64,000 nt of DNA, from positions 124,001 through 188,000 of the forward strand of contig NZ_JALKAC010000003.1 of the NCBI RefSeq assembly GCF_024171645.1, given 5' to 3'. The notes below the pieces were generated by a model. That model was not told where the DNA came from. It saw only the letters and a program-made list of their open reading frames with translations, and did not search any database. Each line of letters opens with the position of its first letter. Position 1 is the first letter of the stretch. This stretch comes from Flavobacterium sp. HSC-32F16. Lineage in GTDB: Bacteria > Bacteroidota > Bacteroidia > Flavobacteriales > Flavobacteriaceae. Positions 1 to 7,612 of this stretch are shown here, one piece after another. A program made the translations under genes and the position numbers.

Positions 1-861
1 TCTCTTGGATGGGTATCCTCTATGGTTCAGGAAGCCGAAGCTTCTCAAAAACGATTAAATGAATTTTTGAAGATTGAACCAGAAATTAAAAATAACAATA
101 CAAATTCATCCGATATTCAGGGTGAAATTGCTTTTCAAAATGTTAGTTACACTTACGAAGATACCAATATCGAAGCCCTTAAAGAGCTATCTTTTACCGT
201 AAAAAAAGGAGAAACACTGGCTATTTTAGGCAAAACAGGTTCTGGAAAATCTACAATTTTATCCTTGATTTCACGTTTGTATGATGTTACCAATGGAAAA
301 ATAACAATTGACGGAAACGAAATCAGTACTTTAAACTTAAATGATTTAAGAAACAGTATCGGAATTGTGCCTCAGGACGCTTTCTTGTTTTCGGATACTA
401 TTAAAAATAACATCAAATTCGGAAATCAAAATGCTTCTGACGAAGAAGTTATTGCAGCAGCTAAAAACGCTGTAGTACATGACAATATTATTGCTTTTAA
501 CAAGCAATACGACACCATTTTGGGCGAAAGGGGCATTACACTTTCTGGTGGACAAAAGCAACGTGTGTCTATCGCGAGGGCTATTATTAAAAATCCGGCG
601 ATTTTGCTTTTTGATGATTGTTTGTCTGCAGTTGATACAGAAACTGAAGAAACAATTCTAAATAATTTATTTGAGTTTTGTAAAGATAAAACTACAATAA
701 TTGTCAGTCATAGAGTTTCTTCAGCTAAAAATGCCGACAAAATCATCATTCTTGAAAATGGTAGGATTATTCAACAAGGCTCTCATAATCAATTAATAAA
801 TCAAGAAGGTTATTATGCATCGTTATATTTAAAACAACTTTCGGAAAAAGAATTACTTTAA
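1..861 (+). CDS. ABC exporter ATP-binding part (5' partial)
   Basis: C-terminal end of an ABC half-transporter; the frame is open back to base 1, so the membrane domain lies outside the window. Counting from the internal Met at base 22, the nucleotide-binding domain shows Walker A GKTGSGKST (70-78), a Q-loop (VPQD), the signature LSGGQKQR (174-181), Walker B ILLFD (194-198) and the H-loop histidine (about 230). The type I exporter family (MsbA/MdlB/BmrC-like) uses ATP to move lipids or drugs across the inner membrane. The residue after Walker B is Asp (199), where the catalytic Glu normally sits; this is typical of the degenerate-site half of heterodimeric exporters, so a partner half-transporter may lie upstream. 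Substrate cannot be told. Confidence 0.9.
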   Translation, partial: SLGWVSSMVQEAEASQKRLNEFLKIEPEIKNNNTNSSDIQGEIAFQNVSYTYEDTNIEALKELSFTVKKGETLAILGKTGSGKSTILSLISRLYDVTNGKITIDGNEISTLNLNDLRNSIGIVPQDAFLFSDTIKNNIKFGNQNASDEEVIAAAKNAVVHDNIIAFNKQYDTILGERGITLSGGQKQRVSIARAIIKNPAILLFDDCLSAVDTETEETILNNLFEFCKDKTTIIVSHRVSSAKNADKIIILENGRIIQQGSHNQLINQEGYYASLYLKQLSEKELL

Positions 862-914
862 TTGTTGCGTAATCGATAAATTTTTATGATTTTTGAGTAC
901 TATTAATTCCAAAA

Positions 915-1298
915 ATGATAGAACGTATTATGAGAGAAAATGACATGTTAGAAAAAGAAGAGATTTTTTCTAAAGTATTACGAGCAGGAAGAAGAACTTA
1001 TTTCTTTGATGTGAGAGCTACTAAAGCTGACGATTATTATATCACGATTACCGAAAGCAAAAAATTTACTGAAGAAGATGGTTCTTTTCATTTTAAGAAA
1101 CACAAAATTTATTTATACAAAGAAGATTTTAGTGCTTTTGCTGAAATATTAGAAGAAATGACTTCGTACGTTTTAAACCACAAAGGCGAAGAAGTAATCT
1201 CTGAAAGACATCAAAAAGATTTCAAAAAAGAATACGGTTCTGATAAAGCTGAAACACACAGAACAAGCTTTACTGATATTGATTTTGACGATATTTAG
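915..1298 (+). CDS. DUF3276 PUR-family nucleic-acid-binding protein
   Basis: A 127-residue cytoplasmic protein, or 122 residues if the second Met (base 930, MRENDML) is used. The block with AGRRTYFFDVRATK and DYYITITESK is characteristic of the Bacteroidota DUF3276 family, which folds like the eukaryotic PUR-alpha repeat and is thought to bind single-stranded DNA or RNA. One PUR repeat fills about residues 12-100, followed by a charged, acidic tail ending DIDFDDI. It stands alone between the ABC exporter and an intrinsic terminator 30 bases downstream, so it is probably its own transcription unit or the last gene of the upstream one. Its cellular role in bacteria is not established; only the family call is firm. 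Confidence 0.85.
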   Translation: MIERIMRENDMLEKEEIFSKVLRAGRRTYFFDVRATKADDYYITITESKKFTEEDGSFHFKKHKIYLYKEDFSAFAEILEEMTSYVLNHKGEEVISERHQKDFKKEYGSDKAETHRTSFTDIDFDDI

Positions 1299-1328
1299 TC
1301 TGATATAACTTTTTTTTAAAGAAAGTAC

Positions 1329-1362
1329 AAGTCCAATGTGTCCAGCATTTTGGACTTTTTTT
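1329..1362 (+). terminator. Intrinsic terminator after DUF3276
   Basis: Perfect 8-bp stem AAGTCCAA (1329-1336) / TTGGACTT (1350-1357) with a 13-nt loop and a T-run on the 3' side, 30 bases after the DUF3276 stop. Confidence 0.85.
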
Positions 1363-1461
1363 ATACATTTAAATTCTCAATTTTAATTTTTTAGGTTTTT
1401 TGGAATTTTTGAGATTTGGATTTTAAAATTTGAGATTATTAAAAGCAATAAACTATTTAAA

Positions 1462-2292
1462 ATGAAAAAAATAACACTTTTACTTTGTTTCTTATTTATT
1501 GGAATCTCTTCATTTTCTCAAAATTCAGAATACGAAACAAAATCAAACATTCAATATCATAATACAGCAACCAACAAAGCTGACAATTATATTAACGAAA
1601 GATGTGTTCTGGACATTTATTATCCAAAAAACACAAAAGGCTTTGCTACTATTGTTTGGTTTCATGGAGGAGGATTAACAGGCGGTGATAAAGAGATTCC
1701 GGAAGCTTTAAAAAATAAAGGTTTTGCCATTATTGGAGTTAATTACAGGCTTTCGCCGAAAGTAAAAGCAGCAAAAGCGATTGAAGATGCCGCGGCTGCA
1801 GTAAGCTGGGCATTTAACAATATTACTCATTATGGAGGTGACCCTTCATCAATATTTGTTTCAGGACATTCGGCAGGTGGATATTTGGGAATGATGATTG
1901 GTTTGGATAAAAAATATCTTCAAAAAGAAGGGATTGATGCGAATAGAATTGCCGGTCTTATCCCGTTCAGCGGACAATGTATCACACACTTTGAAATTAG
2001 ACAAGAAAACGGAATTCCGGAAAAACAGCCTACAATTGATGCTTTTGCACCTTTATACCACGTTCGCGCAGATGCTCCGCCGCTTTTATTGATTACAGGA
2101 GACCGCGAATTAGAAATGTTAGGCCGATATGAAGAAAACGCTTATATGGCCAGAATGATGAAATTAGTGGGGCATACACAAACAAAACTGTATGAATTAG
2201 ACGGCTACGGCCACGGCATGACTGAACCTGCTTTTCCTTTATTGGTAAACGAAGTCAACCGAATTTTAAAAGAGAAACAAACTAAAAAATAA
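1462..2292 (+). CDS. Secreted alpha/beta hydrolase (esterase-like)
   Basis: A 276-residue protein with a signal peptide (residues 1-20, cleaved after ISSFSQ), so it is probably periplasmic. It shows the hormone-sensitive-lipase/carboxylesterase pattern: oxyanion-hole HGGG (68-71), nucleophile elbow GHSAGG with Ser137, an acid candidate in TGDRELE (about 213) and a histidine in GYGHGM (about 249). The reaction is likely hydrolysis of a carboxylic ester; the substrate is unknown. The next gene, an RBBP9/YdeN-type hydrolase, starts 17 bases downstream, so the two are probably co-transcribed. No catalytic residue is missing and the length is normal for single-domain esterases of this group. Confidence 0.85.
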   Translation: MKKITLLLCFLFIGISSFSQNSEYETKSNIQYHNTATNKADNYINERCVLDIYYPKNTKGFATIVWFHGGGLTGGDKEIPEALKNKGFAIIGVNYRLSPKVKAAKAIEDAAAAVSWAFNNITHYGGDPSSIFVSGHSAGGYLGMMIGLDKKYLQKEGIDANRIAGLIPFSGQCITHFEIRQENGIPEKQPTIDAFAPLYHVRADAPPLLLITGDRELEMLGRYEENAYMARMMKLVGHTQTKLYELDGYGHGMTEPAFPLLVNEVNRILKEKQTKK

Positions 2293-2309
2293 CATATAAT
2301 TCCACGGCA

Positions 2310-2855
2310 ATGGAAACACAACTTTTAATTTTACCGGGATTAGGAAATTCCGGAGAGAAACACTGGCAGACCTTTTGGCATGAAAAATTCAAAAACTCAA
2401 TTCGTTTAATTCAGGACAATTGGGATGAGCCTGTTCGAGAAGACTGGATTTCACGTCTAAACGAAGCCGTTGTAAAACTCGAAAAACCAACTATTTTAGT
2501 GGCGCACAGCCTGGCTGTTTCATTAGTTTTACATTGGGCAGAAACCAATTCAAATAAAAATATTATTGGCGCTTTATTAGTAGCTCCTGCCGATGTTGAT
2601 TCACCTGAACATACTCCGGATATTATTAGAAATTTTTCTCCAATGCCGCTCTATAAATTGCCTTTCCCTTCAATAGTTGTGGCCAGCGAAAATGATCCGT
2701 ACGCTTTATTTGAAAGAAAACAATATTTTGCAGAAAAATGGGGAAGTGATTTTGTAAATGTTGGCGAACTTGGCCACATTAACTCTGATTCTGATTTAAG
2801 ATATTGGGAAGAAGGTCAGTTGATATTGCAGAAGTTGATTGAGAAAGTTTCTTAG
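2310..2855 (+). CDS. RBBP9/YdeN-family serine hydrolase
   Basis: A 181-residue cytoplasmic alpha/beta hydrolase of the RBBP9/YdeN family, recognised by the N-terminal LILPGLGNSGEKHWQ block, the nucleophile motif AHSLA (Ser67, in place of GHSLG), the acid in SENDPYAL and the histidine in LGHINSDS near the C terminus. These small proteins have a complete Ser-Asp-His triad but poorly known physiological substrates. There is no signal peptide, unlike the exported esterase just upstream (17-base gap), with which it probably forms an operon. Its 3' end faces csaA, and a small inverted-repeat element sits between the two convergent genes. Confidence 0.85.
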   Translation: METQLLILPGLGNSGEKHWQTFWHEKFKNSIRLIQDNWDEPVREDWISRLNEAVVKLEKPTILVAHSLAVSLVLHWAETNSNKNIIGALLVAPADVDSPEHTPDIIRNFSPMPLYKLPFPSIVVASENDPYALFERKQYFAEKWGSDFVNVGELGHINSDSDLRYWEEGQLILQKLIEKVS

Positions 2856-2863
2856 CATACACT

Positions 2864-2921
2864 CTCAGTCACAGTTTTCAGTTTTTAATATGCTGATCAC
2901 TGTGACTGAGACTGAAAACTG
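2864..2921. repeat. Dispersed inverted repeat, copy 1, between convergent genes
   Basis: CTCAGTCACAG (2864-2874) pairs perfectly with CTGTGACTGAG (2900-2910), and CAGTTTTCAGT (2872-2882) pairs perfectly with ACTGAAAACTG (2911-2921). The left arms overlap, so the two stems cannot both form. A second copy of this family is at 12678-12741, also between 3' ends of convergent genes. There is no T-run, so it is not a normal intrinsic terminator. Confidence 0.8.
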
Positions 2922-2931
2922 CGGCTGCAAA

Positions 2932-3267
2932 CTATCCTATACGCAGTCCATTTGCTATTTTAAAATCGGGAGCCAATAAAATAACATCCCCCTCCTCGCC
3001 TACAGCGCCTAGAACCAGACATTCACTCATAAATTTTCCAATTTGCTTTTTAGGAAAATTTACAACAGCAACGATTTGTCTGTTTACCAAATCTTCTTTT
3101 TTGTATCGTTTTGTAATTTGTGCAGATGATTTTCTAATACCAATTTCGACACCAAAATCTATTGTGAGCTGAAAAGCAGGTTTTCTGGCTTCAGGAAAAT
3201 CATTTACTTCAATAATTGTTCCTACGCGCATATCTGTTCTTTCAAATTCATTCCAGGTTAAATCCAT
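2932..3267 (-). CDS. csaA: tRNA-binding domain protein CsaA
   Basis: A 111-residue protein consisting only of an EMAPII/OB-fold tRNA-binding domain. The start FERTDMRVGTIIEV and the central KSSAQIT block, followed by IVAVVNFPKKQIG and a closing LLAPDF...NGLRIG, are the hallmark of CsaA. CsaA proteins are dimers that bind tRNA and, in Bacillus, act as export-related chaperones. Length is exactly the family norm. A Bacteroidota promoter with both elements lies 20-48 bases upstream of the start. The gene is convergent with the RBBP9-like hydrolase and divergent from the chloroperoxidase-like hydrolase. Confidence 0.93.
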   Translation of the reverse strand: MDLTWNEFERTDMRVGTIIEVNDFPEARKPAFQLTIDFGVEIGIRKSSAQITKRYKKEDLVNRQIVAVVNFPKKQIGKFMSECLVLGAVGEEGDVILLAPDFKIANGLRIG

Positions 3268-3286
3268 TTTTAAAATTGTTTATTTA

Positions 3287-3315
3287 CAAACCTATAAATT
3301 TTGTAAGTAATACAA
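3287..3315 (-). promoter_or_regulatory. Promoter of csaA
   Basis: On the minus strand: TTG (3313-3315), 18-nt spacer, TAGGTTTG (3287-3294), a full match to the Bacteroidota TTG-N17-23-TAnnTTTG consensus, 20 bases before the csaA start codon. Confidence 0.8.
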
Positions 3316-3397
3316 CTAATTCTATAACCTGTTTTTTCATACTACCATTAATTTTACTACATATATACGAGTAACTAATTAGTAAAAAATATAAACA

Positions 3398-4291
3398 ATG
3401 GAAAATAGTGTAATAAATGCCAATCCAACTCTTAGAGATTTAGATTTTGATATACAACAATTAAATACGGATAAATATATTGAAACGGCCAAAAATGTAA
3501 AGCTTTATGTAAAAGATTACGGAAAAGGAAAACCGGTTATTTTAATTCACGGATGGCCGCTTTCTAATGAAATGTGGGAATATCAAATTGATTTTTTGGT
3601 TAAAAATAATTACCGCGTAATTGCTTATGACCGCCGTGGTTTTGGTAAATCCTCTCAGCCTTGGGATGGATACGATTATGATACTTTAACTGATGATTTA
3701 AGTGAAATTATAGAACAACTTCAATTAGAAAATGTGACTTTGGTAGGTTTCTCAATGGGAGGCGGCGAAGTAGTTCGTTACTTTAGCAGACATCAGGGAA
3801 AAGGTGTAGTCAAAGCAGCTTTAATTTCGTCTATTATTCCATTTTTATTAAAAACCGAAGATAATCCCGAAGGACGTCCAAAAGAAAAAACGGAAGCAAC
3901 TGCAGCTTCAATACACGAAGACAGAATTGGCTTTTTAGATAATTTTGGTAAAACCTTTTTTGGAGTAAATATTATTAATAAACCATTAAGCACTCCTTTG
4001 TTGGAGTATTACCGAAATTTATGTTCTGCAGCTTCTCCAAGAGCAACATTGCAATGCGGAGAGTCATTAAATACTACTGATTTTAGAGATGAACTTCATA
4101 CGATTAAGGTTCCGACTTTAATAATTCACGGAGACGATGATAAAAATGTTCCTATTGAAGTCAGCTCCGAAAAAACAGCAAAAGCAATTCAAAACAATAC
4201 TTTCATTGTTTACGAAGGTGCGCCGCACGGCTTATTCTATACCGAAAAAGATAAATTAAATAAAGACTTACTTGAATTTTTAAATTCATAA
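3398..4291 (+). CDS. Alpha/beta hydrolase, non-haem chloroperoxidase/arylesterase-like
   Basis: A 297-residue cytoplasmic hydrolase. Residues 36-297 match the cofactor-free haloperoxidase/arylesterase group: LIHGWPLSNEMWEYQ (oxyanion region), YDRRGFGKSSQPW, nucleophile GFSMGGGEV with Ser119, an acid in IIHGDDDKNVP (about 247) and a catalytic histidine in GAPHGL (about 277). The first 30 residues are an extra N-terminal stretch not part of the fold. Members hydrolyse small esters and can make peracids from acetate; the natural substrate here cannot be predicted. It is a single gene, divergent from csaA and followed by a long inverted repeat. Confidence 0.88.
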   Translation: MENSVINANPTLRDLDFDIQQLNTDKYIETAKNVKLYVKDYGKGKPVILIHGWPLSNEMWEYQIDFLVKNNYRVIAYDRRGFGKSSQPWDGYDYDTLTDDLSEIIEQLQLENVTLVGFSMGGGEVVRYFSRHQGKGVVKAALISSIIPFLLKTEDNPEGRPKEKTEATAASIHEDRIGFLDNFGKTFFGVNIINKPLSTPLLEYYRNLCSAASPRATLQCGESLNTTDFRDELHTIKVPTLIIHGDDDKNVPIEVSSEKTAKAIQNNTFIVYEGAPHGLFYTEKDKLNKDLLEFLNS

Positions 4292-4307
4292 AAATAAATT
4301 TAGCCAA

Positions 4308-4377
4308 AGATTGAACAGATTTAAGTGATTTTTTTTTAGATTAAATTTTATTTAAAATTATTAAATCTGTTCAATCT
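4308..4377. repeat. 17-bp inverted repeat after the hydrolase
   Basis: AGATTGAACAGATTTAA (4308-4324) and its perfect reverse complement (4361-4377) flank a 36-nt A/T-rich loop that contains a T-run at 4330-4337. It may end transcription of the upstream gene, but it also belongs to the ACAGATT type of palindromes seen elsewhere in the window (33938-34005). Confidence 0.75.
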
Positions 4378-4479
4378 CTGTTTAAAAAAATTACTCCATT
4401 CAGAAAAATAACATTTTTTCTTGTGCTCTTTTTTTTACAGAATTTTAAAGCTATTTTTGAGAATTAATATTCAATAAAA

Positions 4480-5034
4480 ATGGCACGAACTTCTTCAAAT
4501 ATGATTTCGCTTGGAACAATTGCTCCAGAATTTAATCTACCGGATACAAATTCGAATAACATGTATTCGTTTGAGGATTTAAAAGGATCAAAAGGAACTC
4601 TTGTTATTTTTATGTGCAATCATTGTCCGTTTGTGCTTCATGTAATCAATGAAATCGTTATGATTGCCAATGATTATCGTGTTCAGGGACTTGGCGTAAT
4701 TGCTGTCTCAAGCAATGATATTGTAAAATATCCCGAAGATAGTCCAGAATTAATGACTGATTTTGCTTTAGAACATAAAATTGATTTTCCATATTTGTTT
4801 GATGAAACTCAGGAAACGGCCAAAGCTTATGACGCTGCCTGTACGCCTGATTTTTATTTATTCGACAATCAGGATCGCTTGTTTTACAGAGGACAATTAG
4901 ATGATTCAAGGCCCGGAAACGGAATTCCGTTAAGCGGAACTGACTTAAGAAATGCTATTGATGCCTTGATTTATAATCGAACTTTAAATGAAATTCAGAA
5001 ACCAAGTATTGGCTGTAATATCAAATGGAAATAA
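4480..5034 (+). CDS. Thioredoxin-like peroxiredoxin-family protein
   Basis: A 184-residue cytoplasmic protein with an AhpC/TSA-type thioredoxin fold: N-terminal GTIAPEFNLPDTN, the block FMCNHCPFV with a C46-x-x-C49 pair at the redox position, then VIAVSSND and the cis-proline region ACTPDFYLFD. This group of thioredoxin-like proteins with a CNHCP motif is widespread in Bacteroidota and cyanobacteria and is usually annotated as peroxiredoxin or thiol-disulfide oxidoreductase; the exact reaction is not settled. The unusual CNHC motif differs from CGPC of thioredoxin, so potential and partner will differ. It is a single gene. Confidence 0.82.
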   Translation: MARTSSNMISLGTIAPEFNLPDTNSNNMYSFEDLKGSKGTLVIFMCNHCPFVLHVINEIVMIANDYRVQGLGVIAVSSNDIVKYPEDSPELMTDFALEHKIDFPYLFDETQETAKAYDAACTPDFYLFDNQDRLFYRGQLDDSRPGNGIPLSGTDLRNAIDALIYNRTLNEIQKPSIGCNIKWK

Positions 5035-5037
5035 AGA

Positions 5038-5070
5038 TTGCCAGCATTTAAAAAACTTTACCTATCTTTG
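5038..5070 (+). promoter_or_regulatory. Promoter of the Rnk-like leader transcript
   Basis: TTG (5038-5040), 22-nt spacer, TATCTTTG (5063-5070). It matches the Bacteroidota consensus and starts a transcript about 345 nt ahead of the next coding start, which implies a long 5' leader. Confidence 0.75.
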
Positions 5071-5077
5071 TAAATCA

Positions 5078-5421
5078 AATTAACATTCCTCATTGTGAGC
5101 ACTATAACAATATTTACAGTTTCTGCTTTGCAGTTTTCTTTTAGAAGAAGACCGCTTTCTGCTGTATTTATTTCGCATAGTAAGGCCTTTATCAATTAGG
5201 CCTCCGTCTATTTCATTTCTTCTTTCAGGCGGAGGATTTACATCAATTTAAACATTTATTTATTTGACAAAATGAATTTTGGTCAGATATTTTTTTGTTT
5301 TTCAAATTAACCATTTTAAGTATTTTCCTGCTTTAAAAAGCAGGTTACCAAATAACTTGTTTTAAAAAGCATAAAAGAAGAAAAATCATTCAAAAAATAA
5401 AACAATAAATTCAATATAGAT
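5078..5421 (+). promoter_or_regulatory. Long structured 5' leader with possible leader peptide (attenuator-like)
   Basis: Gene-less stretch of 387 bases before the Rnk-like gene. Visible parts: a 34-codon reading frame with a GTG start at 5095 and a TAG at 5197-5199; AGGCCT at 5183-5188 able to pair with AGGCCT at 5198-5203; an overlapping 9-bp stem CCTCCGTCT (5201-5209) / AGGCGGAGG (5227-5235, one wobble); and a third hairpin CCTGCTTT/AAAGCAGG at 5327-5344. The first two stems exclude each other and the leader stop codon abuts them, the arrangement expected for ribosome-controlled attenuation. No T-run follows the second stem, so control could be at translation or RNA stability. The peptide has three consecutive Arg codons. 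Function is inference. Confidence 0.5.
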
Positions 5422-5817
5422 ATGAAACCAACACCCACTTTCTGTAAATCAGATTATCAATTTTTAAGAGAATTGATTTTAAAAAGTAAAAATTCAACAA
5501 ATACTAAAGAAGCAAATCAGCTTTCACAAGAATTAGACCGTGCTGTAATAAGTAAAGAGAGCGAACTGGACAATTCAGTTATCAGGATCAATTCTCTAGT
5601 AACAATTGAAGATGTAAACGCAAAAAAACAAATGAAAATTCAAATCGTTTTACCATCAGCAGCAGATGTAAAACAATCTAAAATTTCAATTCTGGCACCT
5701 TTAAGTGTAGCTATTATTGGTTTTAAAGAAAATGATGAAGTTGATTGGGAACTGCCGGCCGGCATAAAAACTTTAAAAATAATTGCGGTAGATAATACGG
5801 CTGTACATCATTCATAA
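5422..5817 (+). CDS. Rnk/GreA-GreB C-terminal-domain protein
   Basis: A 131-residue protein with an N-terminal helical segment (about 1-45) and a C-terminal FKBP-like GreA/GreB domain (about 50-125), seen in VIRINSLVTIEDVN, MKIQIVLPSAADV, the closing ISILAPLSVAIIGFKENDEVDWELPAG (split here as ISILAPLSVAIIGF and DEVDWELPAG) and LKIIAV. This is the layout of Rnk, a nucleoside diphosphate kinase regulator that binds RNA polymerase through the GreA-type domain but lacks the coiled coil that enters the secondary channel. It probably binds RNA polymerase. It sits behind a 345-nt leader and is followed by a strong terminator 6 bases after the stop. Confidence 0.75.
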   Translation: MKPTPTFCKSDYQFLRELILKSKNSTNTKEANQLSQELDRAVISKESELDNSVIRINSLVTIEDVNAKKQMKIQIVLPSAADVKQSKISILAPLSVAIIGFKENDEVDWELPAGIKTLKIIAVDNTAVHHS

Positions 5818-5823
5818 CTTTTT

Positions 5824-5852
5824 AAACACCTCATTCTGTGAAGGTGTTTTTT
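5824..5852 (+). terminator. Intrinsic terminator after the Rnk-like gene
   Basis: 8-bp stem AAACACCT (5824-5831) / AGGTGTTT (5842-5849) with a 10-nt loop and a following T-run. Confidence 0.88.
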
Positions 5853-5869
5853 TATATCTAATTGAAAAC

Positions 5870-5908
5870 AAAAAACCTGTCCAATACTTTATTGAACAGG
5901 TTTTTTGT
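5870..5908. terminator. Bidirectional terminator between convergent genes
   Basis: 11-bp perfect stem AAAAAACCTGT (5870-5880) / ACAGGTTTTTT (5896-5906), with A-rich and T-rich sides, so it can work on both strands; it serves the haem lipoprotein gene on the minus strand. Confidence 0.85.
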
Positions 5909-5925
5909 TTTTTTTGAAATACAAA

Positions 5926-6240
5926 TTACAATTGCGAATGAAGATAATTTGTTATCGAAGCCATTTTTATATCGTCAAGCTTTGCTTTCTTCTGCATGCG
6001 AACCAAAATGGGCTGCCATTCTTCTTTACTAAATTTAGTTGGCTCATATAGTTTATGACATCTTACACAACTGTTTTCGTACAAATTTTTACCTTCTGCT
6101 AATTCTGGCGTTAATTCAACAGATGCTACTGTTTCTGCTGCGGGCGTCGTAACTGCAGAAGCAACAGCAGTTGATTTTGTTGAGCTGCACGCGGCTAAAA
6201 ATAATACCGAAAAAGTGATACTTACTATTCTTAATTTCAT
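5926..6240 (-). CDS. Small c-type cytochrome lipoprotein
   Basis: A 104-residue protein. A lipobox (LFLAAC, Cys18) predicts a lipid-anchored periplasmic or outer-membrane protein. After an Ala/Thr/Val-rich linker (20-45) comes a short domain with one haem-binding CVRCH motif (C58, C61, H62) in the context GKNLYENSCVRCHKLYEP. Met82 or Met93 could be the second axial ligand. The domain is about 60 residues, near the minimum for a class I cytochrome c. A role in periplasmic electron transfer is inferred from the fold alone. It is a single gene, ended by the bidirectional terminator. Confidence 0.85.
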   Translation of the reverse strand: MKLRIVSITFSVLFLAACSSTKSTAVASAVTTPAAETVASVELTPELAEGKNLYENSCVRCHKLYEPTKFSKEEWQPILVRMQKKAKLDDIKMASITNYLHSQL

Positions 6241-6275
6241 CTTGTTTTTGTTTCGTTTTTAAGTAAAAATAAAAA

Positions 6276-6302
6276 AATCCCATTCGATAACCGAATGGGA
6301 TT
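6276..6302 (-). terminator. Terminator of the cyclophilin-FKBP gene
   Basis: 11-bp stem AATCCCATTCG (6276-6286) / CGAATGGGATT (6292-6302) with a 5-nt loop; the A-run at 6269-6277 reads as a T-run on the minus strand. Confidence 0.88.
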
Positions 6303-6338
6303 CTAGTTTAAAACAATTTTAAATTGTCTTATATATTC

Positions 6339-7271
6339 TTATTTCACGTCCATTAACTCAACGTCAAAAATCAATGTTGCATTTGGCGGAATAACTCCTC
6401 CAGCTCCAGCTGGTCCGTATCCTAAATCAGAAGGAATTACAAAACGAGCTTTGTCTCCAACTTGTAATAAAGCAATACCTTCGTCCCATCCTTCGATAAC
6501 TTGTCCAACTCCTAATTTAAATTCGATTGGTTTTTTGCGTGGGTAAGATGAGTCAAAAACTTTTCCGTTTTCTAACGATCCTTCGTAGTGAACAGAAACT
6601 GTTTTTCCAGCTTCAGCTCTTTTACCTTCACCTTTTTGAATCATTTTGTAACGTAAACCGCTTTCTGTTTTATCAAAACCAGCCGCTAATTGTTCCATTT
6701 TCGCTTCAGATTCTGCTTTTAAAGCTGCTTCACGTTTTAGACGTGCCCCTTTTAAACCAACAAAAGCTTCAATTGCATTCCATTTTTGAGCTTCTTCACC
6801 TACTCTGATAATCTCTAAAGTTTCTAAAGCATCTCCTTGAGCTACTGCATCAACAATATCTTGTCCTTCTACAACGTAACCAAAAACACTATGTTTTCCG
6901 TCTAACCAAGGAGTTGGAACGTGTGTAATGAAAAATTGAGAACCATTACTACCAGGACCAGAGTTAGCCATAGATAAAACTCCCGGACGATCGTGTTTTA
7001 AACTTGATACAAATTCGTCATCAAATTTATAACCAGGATCTCCAGTTCCAGTTCCTTTAGGACATCCACCCTGAATCATAAAATCAGGAATTACTCTATG
7101 AAAGTTTAATCCGTCATAGAATTTTTGTCCTTGAGGTTTTACTTTATTTTCCATATTTCCTTCTGCAAGAGCAACAAAGTTCCCTACAGTTCCAGGTGTC
7201 AAATCGTGTGTAAGTTTTACTAAAATCGAACCTTTGCTTGTGTTGAATTTAGCGTATATTCCGTTTTCCAT
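6339..7271 (-). CDS. Cyclophilin-FKBP fusion peptidylprolyl isomerase
   Basis: A 310-residue enzyme that joins the two unrelated prolyl isomerase families in one chain. Residues 5-155 are a cyclophilin, with [13 protein letters not shown] (58-70), GSNGSQFFI (108-116) and [10 protein letters not shown] (122-131). A charged helical linker covers about 160-205. Residues 205-310 are an FKBP domain, with [24 protein letters not shown] (256-265), GYGP and [14 protein letters not shown]. There is no signal peptide, so it should act on folding of cytoplasmic proteins. The cyclophilin lacks the conserved Trp-containing loop in its usual place only in detail; both domains look intact. A -7 box TAAATTTG lies 24 bases upstream. 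Confidence 0.93.
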   Translation of the reverse strand: MENGIYAKFNTSKGSILVKLTHDLTPGTVGNFVALAEGNMENKVKPQGQKFYDGLNFHRVIPDFMIQGGCPKGTGTGDPGYKFDDEFVSSLKHDRPGVLSMANSGPGSNGSQFFITHVPTPWLDGKHSVFGYVVEGQDIVDAVAQGDALETLEIIRVGEEAQKWNAIEAFVGLKGARLKREAALKAESEAKMEQLAAGFDKTESGLRYKMIQKGEGKRAEAGKTVSVHYEGSLENGKVFDSSYPRKKPIEFKLGVGQVIEGWDEGIALLQVGDKARFVIPSDLGYGPAGAGGVIPPNATLIFDVELMDVK

Positions 7272-7294
7272 TGTTGTTATTTTTTAATTGAACG

Positions 7295-7302
7295 CAAATT
7301 TA
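7295..7302 (-). promoter_or_regulatory. -7 box of the cyclophilin-FKBP gene
   Basis: TAAATTTG on the minus strand, a match to TAnnTTTG, 24 bases before the start codon. No TTG element is found at the right distance. Confidence 0.5.
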
Positions 7303-7317
7303 CAAATTAATTCTCTA

Positions 7318-7611
7318 TCATTTTGCGTGAAAAATACAAGTATCCTTAATTACTAAATTTTCAAGATTAATAACTGATATTTTCGTATCCTCATCAAAAT
7401 TGTTTGTCCGTTTTACAATTTTACCATACGGTCTTCTTTTTAAGAATATCGTATCGTTTCTTAGAATTGTGTTCTCATCAAAAACGATTATATCACTTAA
7501 TCCGCATGGAATTCCGCATTTCCAGACATATTTTTTTATTTCTTCATCAGAAAGTGTCTTTTGACAACCTATAATCAAAAATAAGCCTGCAAAAACTGCC
7601 GTTTTTTTCAT
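7318..7611 (-). CDS. Small lipoprotein of unknown function
   Basis: Not a recognised family. The 97-residue product begins with a lipoprotein signal (LFLIIGC, Cys16) and continues as a small soluble domain with four further cysteines: a WKCGIPCGL segment (about 30-38) and one near the C terminus (TCIFHAK). It is predicted to be anchored to a membrane facing the periplasm. Its start codon lies one base after the stop of the MFS transporter gene, so the two are almost certainly co-transcribed and may be translationally coupled. No function can be given; the close linkage to an efflux-type transporter is the only hint. Confidence 0.7.
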   Translation of the reverse strand: MKKTAVFAGLFLIIGCQKTLSDEEIKKYVWKCGIPCGLSDIIVFDENTILRNDTIFLKRRPYGKIVKRTNNFDEDTKISVINLENLVIKDTCIFHAK

Positions 7612-7612
7612 T

